The notes under the pieces were generated by a model. It worked only from the letters and a program-made list of their open reading frames with translations. It did no database searches and was not told where the DNA came from. Below, one piece after another: positions 42,331 through 56,500 of a DNA stretch of 64,000 nt. Position 1 is the first letter of the stretch. Each line of letters starts with the position of its first letter. The stretch is taken from NCBI RefSeq assembly GCF_900496995.4, contig NC_044005.1, positions 19,907,363 through 19,971,362 on the forward strand, written 5' to 3'. Position numbers and translations under genes: made by a program. Origin of the DNA: Aquila chrysaetos chrysaetos. Taxonomy: Eukaryota; Chordata; Aves; Accipitriformes; Accipitridae.

Positions 42331-45300
42331 CTTCGTGGTCGCATTTCAACTACTGCTTAGGCTGCAACAGCTTTTGAATACGATTTCAGATTAACAGCGC
42401 TTTTCTTGACAGAAGAGACGTGCGGTAATGGCTAAGCGGAGAAGACCTTTTCAGCAGTGCTAACGGCAGCTTTTGCTTCAAAAGCGTGGAACTGCCTTCT
42501 CTGCCATAGAAACCTAGAAGAAAGCGGAGTTCTTTCCCCATGAGATACTTCTCGGGTGTTCTTACAGTTCACATCAAAACATGAAGCTCATGATACTTAT
42601 TAAACCTCGCAATAACCAGCTGCCGCAATGTTAATACCCATAAAAATGAAATTAAAACCTCTGAATATGCTGGGAAATTATGCCTTAATTCTGGCAGTTC
42701 AACTTACCTCCCTTAAGCACTACTACTTTGCCACTAAGAGATGGGTCTTCCTGGAAAGACCAAAACACATGGTTGTGTTGTGCCACAAGTGGAAATGTTA
42801 GAGTTTGCAGCTCTTGCCTGCTTTGTGTGCCTGCTTGGGGAATGGTCCTGCTCCTGTCCGGTGTCACGGGAGGTTCTTTAAAATGTGCTGTCATGAAGAA
42901 TTCATCAGTCACCATGCAGCCTTGCGTGTACTGCAAACTCTGCTTTTAACGTGTGGCCTGGTACTGTGGAAGAAGGTATGTGAACACTGTAGAGGATGGC
43001 AGCTTTAAAGCTCAGGAGAGTAGCCTGAAGTATGGAAAGGCACAAAAACAGAGCTAATGTTTTACACTATTGATGGAAGGATCTTCCACTGAGACCGTGT
43101 CTGGACTAGTATAGTGAGTACTGCTTGCCCCAGATGTTTTCAGAGTGCTACTGGTGCTGGTTGTTCTCCACCTGTAGCATGAGCTGCTATGTGTTTTGAC
43201 TGTTCCAACAATATAAACGCATTCATTCTGTGTATAAAATGCCAGTAGCTCTTCTTCCAAAAGTTTGTTTTCCTGTACCATTTTTCCATATGTGTTTTCA
43301 AAATAAATGAAGGCATCCAACCTTGTTTTAAAGTTATTTGCAGTGGGAGTAACCGGAAAAGGTTCTCCCTAATGAAAGAATGGAAATACAAATCAAAGAA
43401 AGGGAGGGTTTTCTTTCTATGTCTAGGAATGAAATCTAAGCTTCAGGAGTTTTAACTGCCAAGAAAGAAGAGACACTGTGACCTTTCTCTCAGGACTTCT
43501 TGCTGTGAGCTGACCTGTGTGGGAGTGTAGAAGCAGAGGAGGAAGAGTGGCAAATATTCTTTGTGACCTGTATTTAAAGATACAGGGGTTTTTTCCTAGA
43601 CCTGATGCTTCCTTCCATCTCTTGCATCATCTAGACAATATAAAAGCATAATTTTTGTGTGTAAGAATTGCTTTTCTTACAGGTAGCTCTGTAAGAACAC
43701 TGGTAAAGTTTTCAGGAAATCCCTCCCTCCAGATAAACATAACTTTTATGCCTACAATGAGCTCTACCAATCTGCAATATTCCTGGGGAAATGCAGGAGA
43801 AAAGTCCAGTGTCTGCTGTTGATATTCCCAAAGGTAAAGCACAGATTGAACACAAGCATGTGCTCAATCCAGGACCAAACGCCTGCTTTGGGTCAAGTCT
43901 GTTTTACACTGTGTCCTTGCACCAGAGCCCCCGTCCTTGTTTGGGGCCCGCAGCGGCTGCTCGGTGTCTGCCCGCTGCAGAACCGAAGTGCCTGCCTCCT
44001 CTGTGGGAGCGCTGGCAGTGTCACCAATGAATTTAGGGGATCTTCGGATACTTTCTCTTCTTTGGGCTAAAAACTCTGTGACAAGATATTGCGGGGTTGT
44101 GTGGGGGTCGGTATGGGAGGACAGGGTCTTTTGTGAGCATCACTATCAGCGGAAAGGTTATAATCAAGATGAGGGTATAGTTTAAACATACTTATATTCT
44201 GCTTTCACCCTGTTAACCAGCATATAGATTATATTTACACTTGTCACTGTTTTCGGTGTAAAGATCAGAGCGTTCATGAAAAGGGCCTCTACTTTTGAGC
44301 CATCGGTAGGATGTGGAGTATGTTTTGCTCTTTGCTTTGATGTTGTATTTTCTTTCACACTTCCTCTAGAATTCAAGTCTCAGTAGGGAACTTTATTTAC
44401 TAAATATTAATGTAACTGGCTGGGCTCTGTAGAAAGGTGTGAGGTTTTGATCATTCACTTTGGTTTGGTTCCATTTGTTCACAAGGGTTACTGTTTTGCA
44501 CTGTGGGTTTAATCTGACTTTTCTATTCTTTTTATTCTTTTATGAATTAGCTGCATTTTTGTTATGGCATCAGCTGTTCTGTAACTTTTAAGGACACTTG
44601 GAATGAAATGAAATGAAAACAGATGTTCTTTGCTTTAATAACATTCACTGTATGGAATTTACTGTCTTACAGGATTGCATCCGTATTTCTTTTAACCTTA
44701 CAGCGTACAAATGCTAGAACATCCTTTCCCTCAAATATATGCAATTTTTCCTCTCTTCAACCTCACTTTAGATTCAGACATACCCATATTTATTTAGAAC
44801 TATACCTGTAATTGGTAGTGCTGGTTATAATTCAGATTTCTTGTCACTTTTTTCTTAGAAAACCCTGATTTTAGTGGCCTGTAGCTTTGCAGTCATTTGA
44901 AGATGGAGAATTGTTTCATAAGCTGACCAAAATGGTAGGGGTGTAGGGTGAACCTAAAAGCTCAACTTTGCATTTGTGAGCTCATAAGACACATGTGTGA
45001 CAGCATATCTGGTTTTGTAGCCTTTATACATATTAGGAAATTATATATGGGAGCAACAGTAAAAGGATGTTGTCAAGATTGTCTCCCAGCTCATTCACTT
45101 AAATACATGCTGTGGAACAGCTGTGGCAGAAAACATGAATCAGAGAAGGGAAATGCTGTGGGTTTTGAACCAACTTACTGATTTGGGGTGATCTGGTTAA
45201 TGGCTTTCAATTCTTGGGGTTAGTAATGCTGGCTAACTGTTAAGTGCTATAGAAATGCAGTTCTGTAACCTGGCTGCTTGTCTTAACTTTCCAGATCTTT

Positions 45301-48300
45301 GGTTTGGTTGCAGAGTACAGATAATGTCAAATTAGGAAGTTTAAATAATAAATATGTTTAATGATCGAAGTGCCTCTGATTTCTTGTGTTACCCTCACTA
45401 GAAAAAAACAAAAGAGCAAGTGGGCAGGGTTAACAGGAAAGAACACACAGTCCTTGTTTGCTAAAGATGAACATAGCCTTGGGGGCATCAAAAAGCTTCT
45501 CTTCATATCAAAAAATATTAAGAGTTGTTCAGGGAGGGTGGGTTTTTTTGTGCTTTGTTTTTCTTAGTGTTTTCTACTCCCTCTTCTTTATTCTGAAGTA
45601 AGCTTACTGCTGATCTTTTAGGCATATTGTAAAGCCCCCATCTCTGTTCCCAGGCTTTTGAGGAGGAAGAGGGCAGCTGAGGGCTAGGGCAATATTGGGG
45701 TTGGGATTAGTACATACCAAGAGGTTTATTTTCCTTTGCACATAGAGGAAATTACTAGGATTGCTCGTGTTGTTGATGTTAATTTGTCTTTCTTAATATA
45801 TGTTTAGGTGCCTAGAGCTTTTTATGTTTCCATAAATTTAAATAAACAAACCTACAGATAAGAAAAATATTAATCTTGCTATTGTAGCTACATATAGTGG
45901 GTTACATTTTCAAAAGTTGCAATTTGGACTCACTCTTTCCTTAAGTGGGTTATGAACTTACATCCCTGTCAATAAATGAATAAAACTGCAGGTTATTAAG
46001 GACCATTTGGAAAAGATTATTATGTCTAAGTACCCAATTAACCATTAAGTTTCTGTGCTGCTTACAAGTTGTTCAAACATTTTAGCAATGGAAGGTGTTC
46101 CCACCACCTACTAGCAACTGGCATGTAGCTATGTGAAGGGTAGTTATTAGGAGGGTACTTGCTCCTTGTAGGCTCCCCACAGAATCAACTAAGAGAGGTT
46201 TCTCTCCTAACTCAGAACAAGGCTCATCACCTTCTGGAAATGTCTTTTACTTTACATTGCCCATCCAGGGAACTAGGGACATGGCTTTTTTTAACTAAGC
46301 TGCTCAAATAAGTGCCTTATATCAGGCAGCATGACTACTTCCTCTTCCCATCACCAAGCCTCAAATACGATGATTTTAAAAATAGGAATGTAACCTTCAC
46401 CTCCATTCTTTTCCTGAGGTCTGTATTGTACATTTGCACCAGTTCATTTTCAAAAAGGAGTGGAAGCCTGTTAGCTTCAGCCCTAACTATATCAATGGCT
46501 CTTAGCTAAAACCCGTTTGATTTGAATTATTTGGTATATACAAAGACAGCATTCCCTTAGAAAAGATTCACCTGATGTTTCACAACTTGGAGCATTAGTC
46601 ATAACTCCTGTGACCTTCCTTGACATAGTGCTGTGTTTCTTAACTGTGAATGGTGGTGGTTCTTACACCTTCCTGATCCCCAGGATGTTCTGTAAATGCC
46701 TTGCTCCCACCGTGGATGAGAGCAGCTTTTAGCCTCCTCTGATCTGCAGTGACTCTGCTGCATCCCCAAGGCACAAAGAGCTCTTGCCCTGCCTTTCTTT
46801 CCCTGCACATAATCGTCATGCTATCACTCAAGAGAAAAGAGTAAACAGCAACTGAAGGCAACTTGCTGATTCCTCATTTCAGTGGAGAGCCACGAGATGG
46901 ATCCCCAGCTTTAGTGCAGCTTTATGGTAGTGAATTAGCACCAAGCGGCTGTAACAGAATGGAGGATTAGCATTGCGGCTGTGGTCTTATCCGTCTAAAA
47001 CATTTAATGCATGTTCCCACCAGTGGTACCAAAGACTCCAGTGAGACTGTTTACCTGCTCAAATTGAAGCAAATGCTGAAGTGGATAGATTCTATGGTGC
47101 ATTGGAAAGGAGACACTAAAATAGAGGAGAAATCCTTACAGTCTGGCTTCCTGAAGAATTAGAAAACCACATTTTCTCTGCGTGGTTAGGAATAATCTGG
47201 GTGAACTTCACGTTCCTGCAAATGAAGTCCTCCGTTCACACAACCTGAGTTGGCATTTATTATATTCCTAAACATCCTTATGCTTAGTTTTCTGTAGTGA
47301 AATTTTATTTCTTGACTGCAACCACATTAAAGCAACATTTAGATATACTAAAAATTAAATGTTTTGCCAGCATTACATATGGACTTGCTTTGAAGCTTTG
47401 ATTACTGAAGTTTTGCTTAGAAGAAGGTCAGATAGGAAAGGTTACTGGGACCATTGTTTAAAAGTAGCTGATAAGGTTTTATTGCACTTAATTTTTGCAA
47501 TAACTAGCTTACGAGGTTTATTATTTAAGCTTGGAGTATACTGTAAAATTTTCTGTGAAGACAGACTTAAGGTTCTTTAATCCTCATGGAAAGGAGATAT
47601 CTTACCGGACACACGAATCTTAACTCTCCACTGAGAGGGAGGGTCATGAAGTGTAACTTAACAGACTGTGTGTTAAACTTCACTAACCATCTAAACGGGT
47701 TGTGTAAAAGCAGTAATAGTGCTGCATTCATTTCTTTGGTTTTCTTGGTCACACATGTTGGACCACACTCTGCCATCAGGTTGGTATATGCAGGTCTCTG
47801 GAAGGCTGCAGGGCTGCGAAGGCAGGTGGAAGCAGGAAGGGCTATTCCCTAAACATGGAGCTTTGGTGTGGGGTGGGCTGAGGTGCTGTTGGCAGCCGGA
47901 GTAACTCACATGCTGCAGTGTATTAACCTGCAGCAGCTACTGCCATGTTCCCTGTTATCTGCTGGCTTTTCTCTAAGAGCTTGGGGTTGCCCCTTGCACC
48001 TACAGGTGGTTTTCTGGTCCTGAAGCACTGCTGGTTACGGCATGGTGTATTACAGTAATTGCCAGATTGACCTTTCCTTCCTCCTAACCTGAGCTGGCAG
48101 GACAGGCACACCTACACAAAAACTTTCTGTGTGAGGGTCTCTAACCCATGAAAATTATTTCTGCTGTCACCACAAAACTCCATTTGCCAGTCTTTGCATT
48201 TATAATTAAAAACATTTTTTGTACTACCAAATTGCCTGATAGTGGCTTTAATCTGTCTCATTCTTTCCGATTAAAAGGTTACTAGCTAATAAAAAATTCC

Positions 48301-51300
48301 TCTTCATTAAGAAGTTTTAAATCACATTAAACCCCCCCACTTTTTATTAGTCGGAGAAAATCTATTTCTTGTCATGAAGTCTAAGGACCTAGTTAACAAT
48401 TTAAATTTCCAAGTCACTTATGTTTTTGAAATATGAGAAGTTACAGATTTCTTGCTTCCAATAAAAGTGATGATAAAGAATAAATTAGAAAAGTAAAATG
48501 AAAATTTAGAAAAATTCTTAAGCATTTATTTCATTTTGACATATTTATTTTTCACTTTTTAAATATAGGTTAGCTAAAATTTATAAACAGAAAGGCATTA
48601 ACAAAATCCTTTTTATTTAAAAAAGCAAGTAGAATGGGTTGACAATGTTGACATTTTCTTGAGTAAAGAAATTAACTGTAACAAACCCTTTCTATAGTCT
48701 TACTTTTGGCAAAAAAAACCCCAAACAACAACAAACACTTTCCAAAGAAAAATGTCTAACCAGATATTCCTAATTAGCTTTGGGAGGAAGTGACTAGTTT
48801 GTTCAACTTCCAGATCGACAACAACTTTAAATAAAGCTGAGCAAAACTGGTTTTGGTCCTGTAGCCAAAAAGACCAAATTTAATACATCAAAGATTTATC
48901 TGAAGGGCAAATGATGCCAAGTTGAATGGAGTAGAGGAAACAATTTCTATCTGCAAAAGGCACAGTTCATTCCAATGTATCGTTACAGTTGGAGGAAGGT
49001 ATTCCACTTAAATGTGTATATTTGAGAGAGGGAGATCAGGAAATAAGGAAAAATGATCAACTGCTGAATAGCAAGAATCATAAGGAAATACAAATATATG
49101 TTTCTTTTTTAGCTTAATAATTATTAAGGGGACAGCTGAGCAGTACAGCAAATGTTCACTCTCAGGAGCTGGATTAATTACACTGCACTTAACTACAGTG
49201 TAAACAGGATGCCATAATTTTTGCTTCCCCTTTCTGTTCTAGGAGTTGAAGTGTGCTGGCCTGTTGTAAAATATCTGTCCCATCCCACTTCCTTGCTGGC
49301 TGTGTTGGGGGTTGATTAGTGCCAAAACCAATATGTTTAAACCTGTTTTTCTGCAGTATCTATTCATTTGGATAGCTCACCTGAGTTTCCAGCTACTGAC
49401 TCATCTGCATCACTTTATCTTCAAGTACTTATTCCTCTGCACAACAGCTTCCACTGATATGCATTGGTGTTGTGAAGTCTGAGTACCATGGAAAAGCAGA
49501 CTTCTTGGAGCAGGAATTATTTGGAATTGGACAAGCAGAATTCAAAGTGAATAGACAATCTGAAGTGAATGGATGCTTTCAAAAATTTTGATAATAAAGT
49601 TCTTGGGAATCTTTCAGTGCTGTAGCAAAGTCTGACACCTTGAAGACTGACTCATACATGTTTTCAGAATACCGCAGAACAAGTCATTATATTAAAAGTT
49701 ATGCTTGTAATATACTGTGTCTTCATATGGTCTCATTTGGATGTCTGAAAGCAACACACAATTCCCCTAAGTTAAACCTCACAGTCTTGTAGGCAGGCAG
49801 GTGGGTGAAGGAGACTGTCTCAGTCTTATCATCCAACAGCTGAAGTGAAATTACTTCTCCCTTAGTGTACGCAGTATCAGATTCACCTCATTCACCTGGT
49901 GGCAAATACATTCCCATAAGAGATGGCAAAGTTTGGCCCAAAGGGTCCCAATGAGTCAAAGCAGCACAAGAGCAAAGTGGCATCCTAAACCCAATTGAAA
50001 GTGACTGTAAGAAGAAAATGCCTTTCTCCCTGTTTTTGAAACAGTGGTTGGCAAAATACCAGGTAGCCTGGCTTATTGGTTCTCGTATTTCTTGTAAGAA
50101 AAGATCCTGTAGTACTTCAGCAGTGAGCAAGGAATGATGTTGCTATGGTGACTTTTTGTTGCATGGCAGGCAAATGTAATAATCAGTTGATTTATTCATA
50201 AGGTCTAACATATTAGCCAGTCTCTATTTTGTAGGCCTTTTGGTAGCTTTATGAAAGCTGATACAAGAGACTACCTGATGAGAAAATTACTAAATTTGGG
50301 GAAAAGAGAAAAAGAGAAGTGGTGAAATACAGAGATATCATCTAAATGGAATACAGAGTTCTTCACGTGGCTGATTAATAGTTGCTGATGTTGAAAAGAT
50401 GCCACCACCCAGCACTCCTCAGAATTGACCCTTTGATATACTAATCATCTAGGATGGCTTTAACAAACTGAATACTTCATCATTAATTACATCAACATTC
50501 ACATAAATTGAGTTTGTTCCAGAGCCATTTTGCAGGACTCAGTCAACTGATGAAGAGACACTGAAATCATTTTCATGGAAAGAGGAAAACATGAAATAGG
50601 CTTTTCCCCTCATTTTACAAAAACTTATATTTCTAAAGACACATATGAATGCTTTCTAAATCTTATACTGACTACTACTTAGGCTGTGAGTCTGAAATTC
50701 TTAGACAGTAATAGATGTTTGCCAAGTCTGTGAGCTCCATTGAATTATTATCTGCTAATGATTTGTATGGTTTTCCTCATGAAAGGGCAGAGTTGTTATA
50801 ATTACTTATCTAATGCTGCAAGTGCTCATGTTTTGCAAAATCCAAGAAAGGCATTATGCCTGCTCCACAGGGCTTCTCACAGTGCAGTGCAGGAAGGAGG
50901 CCAGGGGGCAAAGCACATCAGCGCAGATACACCAATGAAGGGTTCGTTAAAGACAGGAGTTTTGAGGAGAGACTTGAAGTCAGAAGGCATTTAGGGACAG
51001 TCCCAAAGCCCACTGAAGCGGATGGAAAGAAAGGCTGAATCTAACAATGAATAGCATAAGTGGACTGAATGCACCAGAGTATTAAAGGGAAGCAGAAAGT
51101 GGAGAGAAGGGAGAGAGCTATCGCTATTGCAGGAGAATGGGAAGTTGTTGTCCGAGACATCAGAAAAACAAGTGGAAAAATCTTAATGTCCCTAGTAACC
51201 TAGGAGTCACTAGCTTCACCACCTTTCCCCTGGAATTGAGACAAAGATATATTGGTTTTAATTGCTCCTCACTGAAGTAGTGCTTCTGCATTAATCTGTT

Positions 51301-52951
51301 GGCTGTAATGTAATCGCTCCTCTCTGTCATTTCCTGCAGCACTGTAATCTAATACTGCATAAGCATCTCGCCATGTTCACATCCTCTATTGAATAATTGT
51401 GGCTTTGGTTTCATGATGCATAGTCTGTTCAATTAGCCTGTAATTGCAGCACTATCTGGAGGTATGGTTGATATACCTATGTAATTATGTTTACTGTTAA
51501 TAATGCAAATTGAATCTGTTGAGTTAGCCAAATCAGTCATCTTCACTTGCAAGCAGCAGTTTCTACAGATGATTTCTTCAGCTGCTGAGGGACTGCGTTT
51601 TTGTAGTTCTACTTTGCTCATTCACAAAAAATATACTCTTATTGAAAGATAACTTTGTAAATAAGAACCAAAGCCTCACAGTGGAAGTGTCAGCACTTAC
51701 TATAGAGGCTGTGCAGAAATCTTGTCTATCCAAAACAGCTGGAGAAGGCCCTGAATTCAGTGGAATGAGTGTGGTACTGGCATGCAGAGTGAGAAATGAG
51801 AAATGCGTGAATTCCTGTTTGCTTTGGGTATTGCTTCGTATGGGCTTTTCTAATAATGGGCAGGGTGATGAATTCAGGAGTATTTAGAGATGCCAATCTC
51901 CTCTGCAAAAGCATAGGAGCCATGCAGATGCTGTGGTTCTGAAGCTGTATTTTATCTTCTACAAAGATGTCTGTTGAAAAAACCTTTGTCCCTCCCTCAT
52001 AGAGATTCTTCCCTGCCCCCGCCGGCCCGCGCAATCCCATATAAAGTCAGCCTTGGCAAAGATTTTCAGGTATAGGTTTATAGTTAGAGGAATTGTCCAT
52101 ATTCCCTGCTGTAAAAATAGCTCTCTACTTCAGTTTCCTTCTTTTTCGTTCATGGCAGTTTCCTTCATACTGTATCACTCAAATGTTACATCCATCAAGA
52201 TAATATACTTCATATTCTAGTGTGAAGTGTTTAGAGACCATATGAGTTTGATTTGTAGGATTATACTGTTTTTCAATAACATCAAACTGCACTGGGGTCA
52301 TACTATGACATTTTGGGTGTCACCTCTTCTTTCATAATCTTCTTTTTTAGAACCTATGCTATTTAGTCTTAACTGCATTTAAAACACGTAGAATCACCTG
52401 TTGTATTAGTGATTTCTTGAATGGCAACATGAAGAGGTTGTAATGCTTTGGCGACAGTCTAATGTGCACAGTTCTTCATGTCAAAAGTATTACACCACAT
52501 CAGTGCAAGGACTGCAACTGTCTGTGCTGTGATTATTTGGTAGGATTTGTCTGTAATCCCTCTAACACAAGAGAAAGGCTTCAGCTAAAGATATATAGAT
52601 TTATACAAGTTAGAGGTAGAAGAGACATTACTTTTTGCAGAATATGTTTCTCAATCTGCAAACAAAATTGATGTAACCTATGAGAGTACCCCCAAGCTGA
52701 GTCTGAAGTGACCCATCTGACACAGGCTACATGTGAATCAACAGCAAGATGCAAATTTCTGTAGTCCATTATACTGCTTTCATCGCTCTTAACACCTAAA
52801 GACAACTTTCTGCAGCAGCAGTATATTGCTGGCAGGTCTCACATCCAAATAATGATCCAGCCCACACATATTTATACATTAAATGTGATTACATCATGGC
52901 ACAATTGTGGTTTCAGGAATCTCAAGAAGTGTTCTAGTTAATTAAATATGA
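42331..52951. other. Intergenic, no gene recognised
   Basis: I looked for KCNK13, the gene expected beyond PSMC1 in vertebrates, and for other conserved exons on both strands. I found none, only short ORFs of shadow type. No CR1 or LTR is obvious. A segment at 51330-51560 is rich in homeodomain-like TAAT/ATTA words and could be a conserved non-coding element. Confidence 0.6.
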
Positions 52952-52956
52952 AACAG

Positions 52957-53547
52957 TGTCATGGTTTAACTCCAGACAGCAACGAAGCACCACGCAGCCG
53001 CTCACTCACCCCCCCTCCACCCAGTGGGATGGGGGAGAAAATTGGGAAAAGAAGCAAAAGTCGTGGGTTGAGATAAGAATGGTTTAATAGAACAGAAAAG
53101 AAGAAACTAATAATGATAATGATAACACTAATAAAATGACAGCAGTAATAATAAAAGGATTGGAATATGCAAATGATGCACAGTGCAATTGCTCACCACC
53201 TGCTGATTGATGCCCAGTTAGTCCCTGAGCGGCGATTCCACCCCCCCACACACACACCCCTGCCCCAGTTTATATACTAGACATGACATCACATGGTATG
53301 GAATACCCCGTTGACCACTTTGGGTCAGCTGTCCTGGCTGTGTCCCCTTCCAACTTCTTGTGTCCCTCCAGCTTTCTCGCTGGCTGGGTGTGAGAAGCTG
53401 AAAAATCCTTGACTTTAGACTAAACATTACTTAGCAACAGCCAAAAACATCAGTGTTATCAACATCCTTCTCATACTGAACTCAAAACACAGCACTGTAC
53501 CAGCTACTGGGAAGACAATCAACTCTATCCCAGCTGAAACCAGGACA
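52957..53547 (-). mobile_element. Solo LTR of an ERVL-like endogenous retrovirus
   Basis: A 591-bp unit with ends TGTCATGGTTT and AAACCAGGACA (imperfect inverted repeats, TG...CA), flanked by a perfect 5-bp target duplication AACAG (52952-52956 and 53548-53552). A 5-bp duplication fits class III (ERVL). Sense is the minus strand: TATATAAA at 53269-53276 and an ATTAAA poly(A) signal at 53083-53088. No internal retroviral genes lie beside it, so it arose by LTR-LTR recombination. I recognise the sequence as a common neoavian LTR family from memory. Confidence 0.93.
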
Positions 53548-53552
53548 AACAG

Positions 53553-56500
53553 GGACAGTAGTTACAGCAATGTCAACATATTCTGCTGTCAGGTCTTAAA
53601 AGTAGAACTCTTTAGCTCACAGTAAACCAAACCTCCCCAGCCTGAGAATGAAAAAGGCAGATGCCCACTCAGAGAAACAATGGTCCTTTACAAAACTAAA
53701 AGAATTCCAGCTAAAATGGTATGTTAAACACAGTGCACCATTGGCAATAATTATACAGGCCTGTATCTATCATTGGATCTAAAAGTATAATTTAATTTAG
53801 AGAAATGAATGTCTTCCTGTGACTGATTGTACTTTTATTATCAATATCTGTCTTTGTGAGTGTATGTGCTCTACCCACTTGTGCTTCGCTGTGATCAGCT
53901 TTAGAGATAACATGGTGTTTACCATATATCACCAGGATTCAGAGTAGAAAAGCATTTACAATTTCAAAAACTGTCTAGTGTTGTCAGATTTAAGTTGTTT
54001 CTAATTAACTTCCTGGAGGTCTGGCTCCAAGCTCAGTTTAGGGCTAAAACTAAAATAAGTAGCATGTTTCTCTCCTTTCCCAAACTCAGACTGTCATATA
54101 AGCCTTAGCTGACCCAGCATACATTTTATGTTTATGCTGTAGAAAAAAAACAGATCCAGAAGTATTAGAGATTAGATTGTACTTTCACCAGATAGAGTTG
54201 AAAGACAGCAACATTGTTTAACTTAGCTTAGTAAAGACACTTCTGACCAGAGAAACAAAATGCTTGATTTGAAGAAAGATTAATAACTCAGTTCATCTAG
54301 GTGTGCTAGGAGTGTGCATGCATGTGCAAAGAATAAGGTAACTGTGCAACTCTGAGTCCAGGGGTGGAATCTGAGAAGGAGCTTATGGCAGGACAAGTCA
54401 GAGAGAAAAGGTAGCAGTCCCCAGGCTATGTATTGCAAGGGAAATAGTGGAAAACAACTGCCTGGACCTTTGAAACTACATTAGTAGTATATTTGGTAGA
54501 AAATACACATTAAGAACAAATCATGCATTGTAAGAAAGAGTGCCATGACAACATGACAGTATTCCTTCACAAACACACAAGTGATACTTTATGGTTAGAA
54601 GTAAAATTCATTAAACAGTTTACCATTTTTAGACTCTCATTCTCATTTCAGTGACTCGCAAATAGAGCTTGCCAGCAGAGATCTTCATGTGTATGTGTGC
54701 TTCTGTCTTCATGAAGAAATCTACTTTTTGCTCTAGGTTATTGTGTTTTTCCCCATTGTTACCCATTTATTGTTGGCTGTTGCTTTTATTGACAGTGCAC
54801 ATCTATGCAGTGGTTATACAATCTAAGTAAACTGTCTCCCTGCACACAAAGGTCACAGCTGCAGAGTAAAATAAGTGAGACATAGGCCAGTTTAGCTTGA
54901 TCCTAGATACATAATAAAGTGAGAGACTGAACAATGACAGAATGGGATGTGATAATACAAATCACCAAGGAGGAAATATTTAACATTGCAAAACCAATAA
55001 TAAATAGAAAAGAAAAAAAGATCTAAGCTGTATCTAAATGTATGTCAGGGTGTACATATGGCAAGGCTTGGGAAGAACAGAATAACAGAAGAATATAACC
55101 ACTAAAAAGTGAGAGGTAGTATGTAAATAGGAACACCAGGATAACAAAAAGAAGGAGAACATCATGTTACTGCACAGAAAAAGCTGCCCAGAGATGAGTC
55201 TGTGGAGTATTCTTCTAAACAGAGTGTTGGAATAAAGACATTTAAATGGAAAATGAGCCAAATGTTTGGGTACACACCACTGGCAATGTCCCACCCTGGC
55301 CGTGAGCGGCTGTGGGTACGGGGCAGGGACTTTCTGCATCCCAGCAGTATGTGGCACATCATTTCCTTCTGCTGAAGCCTGCTTTCCTTGGACTTCCCTG
55401 TGAACAGGAACTACTCACTTTGTGGTCCTTTTAGCTCAGGACGCTCGTTTTGGAAATGAAGAATTGGTCATACAGTATGAATAACATTTGAAAATGGATC
55501 TCTTGTGCACATTTAATTGAGACTGAATATAGCACTGTTGCAATAAAATAAATTCAGTTCAGCCTCCAACAGCTGGGAATGCTACACAGTTTGTTACACA
55601 GTCCCAGAGTTCTCTCCCCTTTTCTGCATTTAGGTGGTTGTTGGAAACCATTTGTTGGTACTATATTGTTATTCTGGGCAACTGTATTGCCTATGGCTCT
55701 GTAAACTCCCTGAAAACAATTATTAACGGCTCTGAGTACAGCTATTTACATAATGACTGTGGAGTTTTCTCGGGAAGTGCCCTCTGAACTTGCATGTCTT
55801 CTCATGTTGCCTGTGTGGTCCCTCAGCTCTGACTGACTCCAAACATCACTTCAGGTTCTCATGTGATGCAAAAGTGCACAGAGGAAGAACTGCCAAAAAA
55901 TGGAGCTTTCAACAGGTGGTGTTATTTTGTTTCCACAAAACTCATAAGTACCCCTCAAGGCACTCTCCCTCCATCCTCCTATCTTGCAGCCAGCCTGCTG
56001 GGCCCACAGGTGTGGGGCTGTGGCCAGACTGAAGAGTCCCTGCCCAGCTGGTTGGAGTTCGCCCTGGCCATGCAGCAGCTCTGCAGGGAGAAGACCCTTG
56101 CTGACTTCTGTGGGGCAGGGTTACAGAAAAGGTTACAGAAAACAGTCAAGGGGAACCTACCAAATTTGCTCTTTGTTCCTTAGCAGCACTGTCAACCTGT
56201 TTCATACTTCATTCTTCTGTCCAGTTTAAGCTTTGAAGTTTCAGAGTATTAGTAAGGACTTCAGGGCATTTTCCTAGTAAATCCAGGCTTTTGGCTTTTC
56301 AGACTGGAGCATACTTTGTAAATTAGAAGCACCTCCTAGTTGATGTTATAACAATTAAATGGGAACTGTCACTGTCTCCTTGGAAGCTAGACAAGAGCCC
56401 TCTCCCATTGTTTTTGATTTCCACTGTTACTCCACCTCTGCTCTGCTCTGAATGTGGGACTTTGTATGGAGATGAAATGATTTTCTTCTGTATAATATGG

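Noticed and set aside
43054-43391. Overlapping minus-strand ORFs of 83 and 88 residues resembling part of an old LINE or pseudogene
   Set aside because: Short, different frames, and I could not tie them to a named element or gene.
55790-56229. Three overlapping plus-strand ORFs of 80-106 residues
   Set aside because: The translations do not look like any known family and overlap each other in different frames; no supporting splice or promoter signals.
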